A stretch of DNA of 64,000 nucleotides, taken from the NCBI RefSeq assembly GCF_025399795.1, contig NZ_JAODTZ010000002.1:186001-250000 (forward strand). The letters run 5' to 3'. Origin of the DNA: Streptomyces rhizosphaerihabitans. Lineage in GTDB: Bacteria > Actinomycetota > Actinomycetes > Streptomycetales > Streptomycetaceae. The position numbers and the translations under genes are program-made. The first letter of the stretch is position 1; every line of letters starts with the position of its first letter. The notes beneath the pieces are model-generated. The model was not told the DNA's origin, ran no database searches, and worked only from the letters and a program-made list of their open reading frames with translations. Positions 8,856 to 17,243 of this stretch are shown one piece after another.

Positions 8856-10037
8856 ATGACCGTAGCGATCCCGCCCCCGACGGGCAGTGACAACCGGGCC
8901 CCGTTCGCCACCGTGCAGATCGGCACCGGGCCGGGCGACCTGGCCGACGTCACCGTGCCGGTGCGCTCGGTCGCCGTGGAGGACCACGACCGGCTCACGG
9001 ACGAGGCGAAGGTGGTCCTCGACGATCCCACGGGTGTGCTCGCGCACGCCCTGTTCGAGGGCCTGGTGGTGCGGCTCGCCCTGGGCCGGCAGATGCAGCA
9101 CACGGCGCTGTTCGAGGGCGTCGTGGTGAGCAGCCGGGTGCTGGCCGGACCCGACGGGCAGCACATCGAACTGACCGCCCGGGACTACAGCCACCGGCTG
9201 GCGCAGACCCCGTTCGACCCGAAGACGTGGAACACCGGCGAGCCGCTCAGCGCCCTGCTCCGCAAACTGGTCACCGCGCCCGGCACCGGGATCACGGTGG
9301 GGACGATCGAACCCGTCGACGACACCGCGCCCGACGCCCGCGGCGCCGGCCGCTATGTCGCCACCTCGGTCTGGGACTTCATCCTGGACCAGGCCCGCGG
9401 CCAGGGCTGTCTCGCGTTCGTCGAACTGACCGACAACAAGGAGTCCCGGTTCTCGTTCCGGCCGATCACCGCGATCGCGGCTTCCGAGCCGATCGGCACA
9501 CTGCGGTACTGCCGGGTGGGCAGCGACCTGGTCACGTTCACCTACGAACGCATCAGCTCCGGCGCGCTACCGGTCCGCTCGGCGAGCACCGTCGATCCGG
9601 ACACCGGCCGACTCGTCGACCAGTCGGCGCCGGTCACCCCGCCCCGGTCTCCGCTGGCCGCACCGCAGACGGGCCGCGCCCCGGCCGCGGGGGACCGGAT
9701 GCGCGCCGCGATCGAGGCACTGACCGGGAAGGCGGCCGTCGCACAGGCCCAGCTCACCACGCCGACCGAGCGGGTCGTCGGCAAGGCTGCGGGCACCGCC
9801 CAGGACGCGAAGAACCGCGTGAGCGTCGACCCGACCCGGATCGTCGGAATGAGCGGCCGGGGCAAGGCCGTCGGCAACGTGCTGCTGCGGGCGAAGGCGA
9901 TGCTGCGGATCACCGGCCTCGCGCCGTGGGCCGAGGGCGTCTGGTACCTGACGAAGGTCAACCACGTGTACACCCGCGACCTGGTCGGCGACCACCAGGA
10001 CTCCAGCTACTTCACCCACATCACCGCGACCCGGTGA
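8856..10037 (+). CDS. Late-control-D/gp27-like baseplate hub protein
   Basis: A 393-residue protein of the phage late control D family. An N-terminal part has the segments VRSVAVEDHDRLTDEAKVVL and HTALFEGVVVSSRV, then LTARDYSHRLAQTPFDP typical of hub proteins. WNTGEPLSALLRKLV and YVATSVWDFILDQA follow, and the C-terminus ends GVWYLTKVNHVYTRDLVG. Trimers of such proteins adapt the six-fold tube to the three-fold spike. An alanine- and proline-rich linker sits around residues 265-330. The start ATG at 8856 lies one base after the preceding stop. Confidence 0.85.
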   Translation: MTVAIPPPTGSDNRAPFATVQIGTGPGDLADVTVPVRSVAVEDHDRLTDEAKVVLDDPTGVLAHALFEGLVVRLALGRQMQHTALFEGVVVSSRVLAGPDGQHIELTARDYSHRLAQTPFDPKTWNTGEPLSALLRKLVTAPGTGITVGTIEPVDDTAPDARGAGRYVATSVWDFILDQARGQGCLAFVELTDNKESRFSFRPITAIAASEPIGTLRYCRVGSDLVTFTYERISSGALPVRSASTVDPDTGRLVDQSAPVTPPRSPLAAPQTGRAPAAGDRMRAAIEALTGKAAVAQAQLTTPTERVVGKAAGTAQDAKNRVSVDPTRIVGMSGRGKAVGNVLLRAKAMLRITGLAPWAEGVWYLTKVNHVYTRDLVGDHQDSSYFTHITATR

Positions 10038-10050
10038 CAGGAGGCCCGAC

Positions 10051-10689
10051 ATGCTGTCCGACGAGCTGACCCGGCACACCGGCAACTACTACGGCAAGTA
10101 CCGCGGGATCGTGCGGGACAACACCGACGACGGCCGGCGCGGCCGGCTCCGGGTGATCGTGCCGGACATCTTCGGACCGGAGGCGCTCGTCACCGCCGAG
10201 CCGTGCTTCCCGCACGGGCACTTCTTCGTGCCGCCCAAGGACGCCAACGTATGGGTGGAGTTCGCGGCCGGCGACACCCGGGCCCCGATCTGGGTGGGGG
10301 TCTGGTACCCGGCGGGTGCCGTCCCGCCCGAGGCCGCGGTCACACCGCCCGACCACCAGGTCATCCGGAGCACCGCCGGGCACGTCGTCGACCTCACCGA
10401 CACCGGCGGCGGGGAACGGATCCTGATCCGGCACAGCGGCGGCGCCTCCGTCTCGATCGAGTCCGACGGCAGCGTGCACGTGAGCGCCGACCACATCGTG
10501 CTGGACGGGTCGAAGGTCGAGGTGGGCAGCGGCGCGAGCGAGCCGACGCTCCTCGGCAACGGCTTCAGCCAGTTGTGGACCCAACTGCTCACGCACGTCC
10601 ATGGTCCGCCCGGCTCCCCGTCGCCCCAGCTCGCGCCGCTCGCCCTGCAGCCCGGTGTGCACCTGAGCCAGTCAGCCGTCGTGAAGTGA
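10051..10689 (+). CDS. gp5/VgrG-like spike protein
   Basis: A 212-residue spike protein. The N-terminal OB fold (GKYRGIVRDNTDDGRRGRLR, then VWVEFAAGDTRAPIWVGVWY) is the gp5/gpV type. The middle (HVVDLTDTGGGERILIRHSG, SIESDGSVHVSADHIVLDG) matches the short beta-helical part of VgrG-like spikes. The C-terminus contains THVHGPPGSPSPQLAP, similar to the histidine/proline ends of phage gpV-type spikes. No separate PAAR tip gene follows, since the gp25-like gene is next. The tip could be formed by this C-terminus or by a protein encoded elsewhere. A GGAGG-type site precedes the ATG. Confidence 0.85.
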   Translation: MLSDELTRHTGNYYGKYRGIVRDNTDDGRRGRLRVIVPDIFGPEALVTAEPCFPHGHFFVPPKDANVWVEFAAGDTRAPIWVGVWYPAGAVPPEAAVTPPDHQVIRSTAGHVVDLTDTGGGERILIRHSGGASVSIESDGSVHVSADHIVLDGSKVEVGSGASEPTLLGNGFSQLWTQLLTHVHGPPGSPSPQLAPLALQPGVHLSQSAVVK

Positions 10690-10705
10690 AGTGAAGGAGA
10701 CCCCT

Positions 10706-11071
10706 ATGGCCGACGCCCGCGGAGCGGCGTTCCCGTTCCGGATCGACCCGCACACCGGCGGCATCGCCTGGACCGAAGGCACCGAGAAGATCCGCGACGA
10801 CCTGCGGATCCTGCTCGGCACCCGGCTCGGAGAACGGCCCATGCTGCGCGACTTCGGCACCCGGGTGCACACACTGGTCCACGAGCCGGACGACGACGTG
10901 ACCGCCGACCTGCTCCGCAAGCAGGCGCACGAGGCGGTCGTGCGGTGGGAGCGGCGCGTCGTCGTCACCCGGGCCCGGCTGTCCCGTTCGGACGGCGGAC
11001 TGCGGCTGCTGCTGAGCTATGTGCACAGCGACAAGCCGGTGTCCGCCGAGATGATCGTCCCCCTGGTGTAG
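10706..11071 (+). CDS. gp25-like baseplate wedge protein
   Basis: A 121-residue protein of the gpW/gp25 family. It shows the expected ILLGTRLGERPMLRDFGTRV motif, a variant of the EPR core that keeps glutamate and arginine, and the following helix ADLLRKQAHEAVVRWE. Family members form the inner baseplate wedge and start sheath polymerisation. The ATG at 10706 follows AAGGAGA at good spacing. It ends four bases before the baseplate J gene. Confidence 0.88.
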   Translation: MADARGAAFPFRIDPHTGGIAWTEGTEKIRDDLRILLGTRLGERPMLRDFGTRVHTLVHEPDDDVTADLLRKQAHEAVVRWERRVVVTRARLSRSDGGLRLLLSYVHSDKPVSAEMIVPLV

Positions 11072-11074
11072 GCG

Positions 11075-12679
11075 ATGACGACACCGGTACCCGCGATCGA
11101 CTACACCGACAAGGACTTCGCGTCCCTGCGTACGGCGATGCTCCGGCTGGCCCAGCAACGCCTGCCGGAGTGGACCGACCAGAGCCCGGCCGACCTCGGC
11201 ATGCTGCTGGTCGACCTGTTCGCCTACGTCGGCGACATCACCCTCTACTACCAGGACCGCATCGCCGGCGAGCTGTTCCCGGGCACCGCCACCGAGCGGG
11301 CCGGCATCGTGGACCTGCTGCGGCTGATCGGCTACGAGCTGACCCCGGCAGCGCCCGCGATGGCCGATCTGCTGCTCACCTTCCCCCGGCCGGCCGGCGC
11401 GCGCACCGTGACCGTGCCCAGCGGTGCGCAGTTCGCCGCCCGGCCGCCGGGCGGCGCCGCGATCGAGTTCACCTACCTCGGTCCCGACCTGGACCTGGTT
11501 CTTCTCTCCGACCAACTGCGTCCGGGTACCGGCCCCGACGGCAAACCGGTGGTGCGCTACGACGGACTTCCCGTCGAGCAGAGCCGCGCGGTCGGGCCGG
11601 TGCCGATCGGTTCGTCCACCGGTGAGGCCGGCCAGTCCTTCGCGCTGCCCGACGCGTCCGTGGTCGTCCCGTCCGTGGTCGTCGAGGTCAACGAGGGCGC
11701 CGGCTGGGTGACTTGGGACCGCCGCGACAGTCTCCTCTTCGACATCGCCGCGGACGGCCGGGCGGTGTTCTCCCACCCCGAGGCGCGCTACTACCAACTG
11801 CTCTTCGACGCCGACGGGATCGGCCACGCCGTGTTCGGCGCGGGCCGGGTGCCGCCGGCGGGCCTCAACAACGTCCGCGCCTCCTACCGGGTCTGCCAGG
11901 GCACCGCGGGCAACCTCGCGGCCGGCACGGTCACCACCGCGCTCACCACGATCGACACGCTGCAGGCCGTGGTGAACGAGGCCGCGGCGGCGGGCGGCAG
12001 CGACGCCGAACGCTCCGACCACGCCGCCCGGTACGCGCCGTTCGCGTTCCGGTCGACCAACCGCGCGGTGACCGCGAGCGACTACGAGGCGCTGGCGCAC
12101 AGCACGGGCACGGTGGCCAAGGTCCGGGCGCGCAGCGTCTCCTGGAACCGGATCGACCTGTTCGTCGCGCCCGCCGGAGACACCCTGGTCCCGGTCCCGG
12201 AAGCGCTGCGCAACCGGCTCGTCGGCTACTTCGAGGACAAGCGGATGGCGGGCTGTCTGGTCCGGGTGCTGGACGCGCAGCCGGTCGCCGTGGACATCGG
12301 CGTCGAACTGCTGGTCGACGAGCGGTTCGTCACGGACGCGGTGGCCGGGCAGGTGGAGGCCGCGATCACCGCACTCCTGTCGTTCTCCCGGGCCGACTTC
12401 GGCCGGCCGCTGTTCCAGAGCGAGGTGTTCGCGGCCGCCGAGTCCGTCCCGGGGGTCCTCGCGGCGACCGTGACCGGCCTTCGCCGACAGGACCGGCCCG
12501 CGCCGGACGTCGAGGCGGAACTGGCGCGGTACAACCTGCCCCCGCTCGCCGAACTGCCCGCCTTCCTGCGTGACGCGGTCTCGCTCGACGTGGCCACGGA
12601 CGGGCGGATCGACATCGGCGAGTTCGAGATCGCCGTCCCCGGCGCCCTCGACGTGACCGTACGGACGACACTGCCATGA
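11075..12679 (+). CDS. Baseplate J-like wedge protein
   Basis: A 534-residue protein of the gpJ/gp6 baseplate family. The N-terminal segment DYTDKDFASLRTAML with SPADLGMLLVDLFAYVGDIT and YYQDRIAGELFPGTA is highly characteristic, as is RSTNRAVTASDYEALAHSTG near residue 330. A later region (VDIGVELLVDERFV) matches the C-terminal core. It forms the wedge backbone with gp25 and the gpI-like protein. The gene overlaps its downstream neighbour by four bases (ATGA), a sign of translational coupling. Confidence 0.9.
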   Translation: MTTPVPAIDYTDKDFASLRTAMLRLAQQRLPEWTDQSPADLGMLLVDLFAYVGDITLYYQDRIAGELFPGTATERAGIVDLLRLIGYELTPAAPAMADLLLTFPRPAGARTVTVPSGAQFAARPPGGAAIEFTYLGPDLDLVLLSDQLRPGTGPDGKPVVRYDGLPVEQSRAVGPVPIGSSTGEAGQSFALPDASVVVPSVVVEVNEGAGWVTWDRRDSLLFDIAADGRAVFSHPEARYYQLLFDADGIGHAVFGAGRVPPAGLNNVRASYRVCQGTAGNLAAGTVTTALTTIDTLQAVVNEAAAAGGSDAERSDHAARYAPFAFRSTNRAVTASDYEALAHSTGTVAKVRARSVSWNRIDLFVAPAGDTLVPVPEALRNRLVGYFEDKRMAGCLVRVLDAQPVAVDIGVELLVDERFVTDAVAGQVEAAITALLSFSRADFGRPLFQSEVFAAAESVPGVLAATVTGLRRQDRPAPDVEAELARYNLPPLAELPAFLRDAVSLDVATDGRIDIGEFEIAVPGALDVTVRTTLP

Positions 12680-15600
12680 GGATCGACACGTTCACCGCGA
12701 GCGCCGACCTGATCGGCCGACGGATCTGGGTGCGCTGGGCCTTCACGCCGGACACCGGCGAGACCGTGCTCGACACGCCGCCGGTCACCGTGCGGCGCAA
12801 GACCCGCGACTTCGCGTTCCCGGACACCGGCGCGCGCTGGCTGCTCCACGACAGCGCCGCGTTCCCGCCCGCGCCGGTGCCCGGCGCGCTCACCGTGACC
12901 GATCTGCCGGACAGCGACGCGACCGTCGGCGCCCGGCGGGTCCGGGAGCGGACCGTCACCGTGACCGAGACGGCCGCCGCGGTGTCCCGGGAGGTGCTCC
13001 GGCTCGTCACCCGCACCGTCTTCGGCGCCGATCGCGCCGTGCTGCGCCTGGAACTCGACCTGCTCGACGTCGGCGGCGTCGGCGGCGGCGAGCTGGCCGC
13101 CGGCACGCCGTACTACTACGAACTGGACAGCCCGGCCCTGGGCCGGCCGATGCGGGCCGTCGCCACCCCCGGCGACGTGCACGGCGCGCACCGCACGCTG
13201 TACGAGCTGATCCCCGAGGTGTACCGGCGGCACGACACCCTCCCCCGGGTACCCGACGCCGCCACCGGCCTGCTTCCCGAGGCCGGCACCAACGGCGGAC
13301 AGTTACGGCGCTTCGTCGACGTCTACGGCGCCGCCGTCGACGCGATCCGCAGCTCCGCCGACAACCTGCGCGGGCTGCGCGCCGTATCGGACGTGGACAG
13401 CCGGTTCCTGCCCCTGCTGTCGCAGTGGGTCGGCTGGGACCTGACCGCCGACGCGGACCTGGCACGGCAGCGCAACGAGATCCGCACCGCTCCGAGGCTC
13501 TACGACTCCGTCGGCACCGTCCCCGGACTGCGCAGCCTCGTCGACTTCTACACCGGCTGGTCCACCCGGGTCGCCGAGTTCTCCCAGCACGTCGCCCGAG
13601 CCGGGGTGGCCCCGCAGCGCAATGTCTTCGCCGCGGCGCGACGCGACGGGGCGTGGTGGGGTGCCGAGGAAGCGTCCGCCGTGCTCGGCTTCACCGCGCC
13701 GCACGACGTGGCGACCGGCACCGCCACCACCAACGCCGTGCTGACCGGCGCGGCCACCGGGCCGTTCGCCCTGCGCACCGGGATGACCGTCACCATCGCG
13801 CCGGACGGCGGCCTGCCGATCACCCTGACGTTCGGCCCGGCCGACTTCGCCGACCCGGGCGCCGCGACCGCCGCCGAGATCGCGGCGGTCGTGAACCGGG
13901 ACATCGGCGAGTTGCGCGCGGACGGGGCCGGCGGCGCGGTACGGCTCGTGTCGCGCCTCACCGGTGAGGCGTCCCGCATCGAGGTGCGTACCGCGCCCGC
14001 GAGCCTGGTCTCGCTGGACGGCGCGGCCCGCGGCCGGCTCGCCACCGTCACCGACACGATGGGCCGGCTGTGGCTGGCGCATGCCTCCACCGTCGGCGCC
14101 GGCGGTGTCGTCCCCCGGCTGCACCTCAAGGCGTATTTCCGGGGAGCCTGGGCGGACACCCGGGTGGTCGAGCCCCAGCCGGTCGCGCCGCAGGCCGATC
14201 CGGCGCCGGTCGCACTGCCGGACGGCCGGCTCGGCCTGGCCTGGGTCGAGCACCCGGACACCGGTGCGGCGCGGCTGCGCTGGCGGCTGGGGACACCGTC
14301 CGCACCGACCCCGGCCCGGCTGCGCGGCGACGCGTCGGCCCCGTACGCGCTGACCGCCGGCACCGTGCTGACCCTCACCGGCCACGGCGCCCCCGAGCGG
14401 TTCACCGTGCGCGCGGCCGACTACGCCGATCCGTCCGCGGCCCGCGCGGACGAGGTCACCGCCGCGTTCAACGCGCAGCTCACCGGCGTCACGGCGGCCG
14501 TCGCCGGGGACGGTTCGCTGGCCCTGGCCACGACCGCGACCGGACCGGGGGTCGCCCTGCGCGCCGACCTGGCCGCATCGACGGCGGCCCGCGCCCTGGG
14601 GTTCGGCGACCGTGCGCTGACCGGGCAGGGCGGCTGGCAGCCCGACGTCGACTGGGCCGCAGCCACGGACATTCCGGCGGTACCGGCGGGCCGGCACGCC
14701 GACTGCACCGCCGTACTCGACCCGGAGGGGGCGGTACGGCTGTGCTGGGCGAGCCGGCTCGACGGGTGGCGGCTGTACCGGCTGCGGTGGGACGGCCGGG
14801 TACGGATCGCCACCGCGACCGGCGTGCGGGTACTGGCCGGGGACGGCGCGGTCACCCCGCTCACCGGGCTGCCGTCGGCGGACGTGCGGGGCGTAGTGGT
14901 CGACGCCGACGGGTCGAGCTGGTTCGCCACCGGCGCCGGTGGCGCCGTACGCCGGCCGGACGGGACGAGCACCGTGTTCACGCCGGGCACCACCGCCGGA
15001 AGTCTCTCCACCACCGATGTGCGGACCGTGGCCGTGGACGCGTCCGGCACGGTGTGGTTCGGCCACGGCGCGGGGGCCGCCGCGCTCTCGGCGGGCGGCT
15101 CGTGGCAGGCGATCACCGCGACGACGGGCGGTCTCGCGAGCAACGACGTGCGGCACATCGCCGCCGACATCACCGGCGCGGTGTGGTTCGCCACCGGCGC
15201 GGGGCTGTCCCGGCTCGACCCTGCGGGCACCTGGACCACGTTCCTGGCCGGAACGGAGGTGCGGCACGCGGCCCCGGCCCAGGACGGTTCGCTGTGGATC
15301 GCGCTGGCGCACGGCGTCGCGCGCGTCGGCGCCGACGCGTCGGTGCGCACGGTGGACCTCGGCGCCGCCGCCGACGTCCGGCAGGTCGCACCGGCACCCC
15401 CGGCGCCGAACCCGCGGCCGCAGGCGGACGACGCGGGGCCGGTGTGGGCCGCGACCGCCGCCGGGCCGGTCGAGATCCGGTCGGTACGCGACATCCGGGT
15501 GCACACGCCCGCCGAAGGTCTGCCCAGCGGTGACTGCCGGGCCGTCCTCGTCGACCAGGGCACCGTCTGGGCGGGTACCGCCGCCGGTCTGTCCTTCCTG

Positions 15601-16680
15601 GACGGCTCCGGATCGTGGCGGACCGTGTCCGGACTCGCCACCCCGGTCCGGGCGTTGAGCGGTTCCTGGTCCGCTCCGGGCCGGTTCGCCCCCGGTGGCC
15701 CCGGCGAGCGCGACCCGCACCTGACCGGCGACGGGAACCGGCTGTGGCTGGCGTCGGCCGTCCGGCACGCCTACGCGGACCCGGACGACCGGTGGCAGAT
15801 CGTCGTACGGCACCTCGACTTCCCGTCCGTCGCCTGGTCGGCGCCGACCGCCGTCACCGCCGTCACCGGCGTCAGCGGCACCGACCGGGAACCGGCGCTC
15901 GCCCCGCTGCCGGCCGGCGCCGCCCGTGTCCACTTCCGCTCCGACCGGGGCGGCGGCCCGCGCCTGTGGTCCGCCGATCTGGACGCCACCGGGGGCCCGT
16001 CGGCGCCCACCGTGGTCAGCAGCGGGCCGTCCTCGGACACGAACCCGGCGCCGGTCACGCTCGCGGACGGCACGACCTGGCTGTTGTTCCGCAGCGACCG
16101 CAACGTCGGTCTCGGCCGGCTCGGCGGCGGCGTGCCCGGCCCCGGGCCCGACCAGTCCAGCCGGCGCGCGCCGGAGGAGGCGTCCGTCCGCCGGTTCGCC
16201 GGCTCCGTCACCGCGACCCCCGCCGACCTCGACCGCAACCGCGGCACCCGGCAGTTCGGCGACCTGCTCGACTACACGCCGCAGCGGCCGGACGGCGCCG
16301 CCCTCGCCGCCGACGAGGTCTACACGCCGTCCACGATCGGGCTCTACGTGGAACGCGGGCCCACCGGCCGACCGCTCGTGCAGCGCGACGCCGACCGCCT
16401 GCGACAGCTCCTCGAGCGGTTCCTGCCGGTCAACCTGCGGGCCGTCGTCGTGCTCGGCTCGGGCCCGCTGGAGGAGTTGCTCTTCCCGGCCGGGCACGAG
16501 CTCGCCGACGCGTTCAGCGACGACTACCCGATCGCCGAGGTGCTGCGGATCGCAGAGGAGACCGCGGTCGCCCTGCCCGGCTGGCAGGTGTTCCTGTCCA
16601 CCGACGGTACGAGCATCACCGTCGACCCCACCAAGCCCACCACCCTGCGCCGACGCAGCTGGTGGCCACCGTTCCGCTAG
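12676..16680 (+). CDS. Giant gpI-like baseplate protein with inserted beta-propeller
   Basis: A 1334-residue protein. After an N-terminal domain of about 165 residues, the segment from GAHRTLYELIPEVYRRHD to LVDFYTGWSTRVAEF (about 165-295) is a phage tail protein I-type domain. Residues about 730-990 carry repeated units of the form DVRxVxVDxxGxxWFATGAG, which are two-component-regulator/ligand-type propeller blades. The C-terminus (about 1190-1334, from FGDLLDYTP) resembles the end of gpI-like proteins. The long insert makes it several times larger than plain gpI. The propeller probably projects from the baseplate, perhaps for contact with a partner or target; this is inference. Confidence 0.75.
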   Translation: MRIDTFTASADLIGRRIWVRWAFTPDTGETVLDTPPVTVRRKTRDFAFPDTGARWLLHDSAAFPPAPVPGALTVTDLPDSDATVGARRVRERTVTVTETAAAVSREVLRLVTRTVFGADRAVLRLELDLLDVGGVGGGELAAGTPYYYELDSPALGRPMRAVATPGDVHGAHRTLYELIPEVYRRHDTLPRVPDAATGLLPEAGTNGGQLRRFVDVYGAAVDAIRSSADNLRGLRAVSDVDSRFLPLLSQWVGWDLTADADLARQRNEIRTAPRLYDSVGTVPGLRSLVDFYTGWSTRVAEFSQHVARAGVAPQRNVFAAARRDGAWWGAEEASAVLGFTAPHDVATGTATTNAVLTGAATGPFALRTGMTVTIAPDGGLPITLTFGPADFADPGAATAAEIAAVVNRDIGELRADGAGGAVRLVSRLTGEASRIEVRTAPASLVSLDGAARGRLATVTDTMGRLWLAHASTVGAGGVVPRLHLKAYFRGAWADTRVVEPQPVAPQADPAPVALPDGRLGLAWVEHPDTGAARLRWRLGTPSAPTPARLRGDASAPYALTAGTVLTLTGHGAPERFTVRAADYADPSAARADEVTAAFNAQLTGVTAAVAGDGSLALATTATGPGVALRADLAASTAARALGFGDRALTGQGGWQPDVDWAAATDIPAVPAGRHADCTAVLDPEGAVRLCWASRLDGWRLYRLRWDGRVRIATATGVRVLAGDGAVTPLTGLPSADVRGVVVDADGSSWFATGAGGAVRRPDGTSTVFTPGTTAGSLSTTDVRTVAVDASGTVWFGHGAGAAALSAGGSWQAITATTGGLASNDVRHIAADITGAVWFATGAGLSRLDPAGTWTTFLAGTEVRHAAPAQDGSLWIALAHGVARVGADASVRTVDLGAAADVRQVAPAPPAPNPRPQADDAGPVWAATAAGPVEIRSVRDIRVHTPAEGLPSGDCRAVLVDQGTVWAGTAAGLSFLDGSGSWRTVSGLATPVRALSGSWSAPGRFAPGGPGERDPHLTGDGNRLWLASAVRHAYADPDDRWQIVVRHLDFPSVAWSAPTAVTAVTGVSGTDREPALAPLPAGAARVHFRSDRGGGPRLWSADLDATGGPSAPTVVSSGPSSDTNPAPVTLADGTTWLLFRSDRNVGLGRLGGGVPGPGPDQSSRRAPEEASVRRFAGSVTATPADLDRNRGTRQFGDLLDYTPQRPDGAALAADEVYTPSTIGLYVERGPTGRPLVQRDADRLRQLLERFLPVNLRAVVVLGSGPLEELLFPAGHELADAFSDDYPIAEVLRIAEETAVALPGWQVFLSTDGTSITVDPTKPTTLRRRSWWPPFR

Positions 16681-16691
16681 GAGGAGCGCAC

Positions 16692-17231
16692 ATGTCCGCA
16701 AGGGAGTACCCGGCCGGTCAGCTGCACGGTCAGTACCGCGACGTCCTGTACGACGCCGGGGGCCGGGTGGTGTGGGACCACGGCTGGCGGTCCAACACGA
16801 TCGTCGGGGACTGCCGCCGGCTGCTGGCCACCATGCTGCGCGGCACACCCGGGTCGACCGGGCTGCTCGGCCTGCGGGTCGGTGCCGGGCTGAGCCAGTG
16901 GGACGGCACCGGTCCGCCACCGCCCACCGTCGCGCAGACCGCGCTGGTCGACCCGCACCCGCACACCGTGGCCGCGGCGGACCTGCGGATGGACTTCCTC
17001 GACTCGGCTGCCGTGTCCGCCGCGCCCACCAACCGGCTTCAGATCCAGGCGACCCTCGGGCCCAGCGTGCCGAACTGGCCGGACGCGAACCACGTCAGCG
17101 GCAATCTGCGCGAGTTCGGCCTGATCGCGAGCCTGGACGGGACCACCGTGCTCGTCAACTACGTCACCCACCCCGTCATCGCCAAGGATCCCGCGAGCAC
17201 GTTGCAGCGGACCGTCTGGCTGACGTTCTGA
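16692..17231 (+). CDS. Small putative tail-fibre/baseplate accessory protein
   Basis: A 179-residue protein of no firmly recognised family. It opens with EYPAGQLHGQYRDVLYDAGG and contains WDHGWRSNTIVGDCRRLLA, followed by beta-rich sequence ending TLQRTVWLTF. Proteins of this type (a short N-terminal anchor, then a beta-sandwich) are found after gpI in phage-like clusters and may link fibres to the baseplate. The start ATG at 16692 is preceded by AGGAGGAG immediately after the gpI-like stop. Its position between the gpI-like gene and a DUF6519-like gene supports a tail-tip role. Confidence 0.55.
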   Translation: MSAREYPAGQLHGQYRDVLYDAGGRVVWDHGWRSNTIVGDCRRLLATMLRGTPGSTGLLGLRVGAGLSQWDGTGPPPPTVAQTALVDPHPHTVAAADLRMDFLDSAAVSAAPTNRLQIQATLGPSVPNWPDANHVSGNLREFGLIASLDGTTVLVNYVTHPVIAKDPASTLQRTVWLTF

Positions 17232-17243
17232 AGCGGAGAACCC

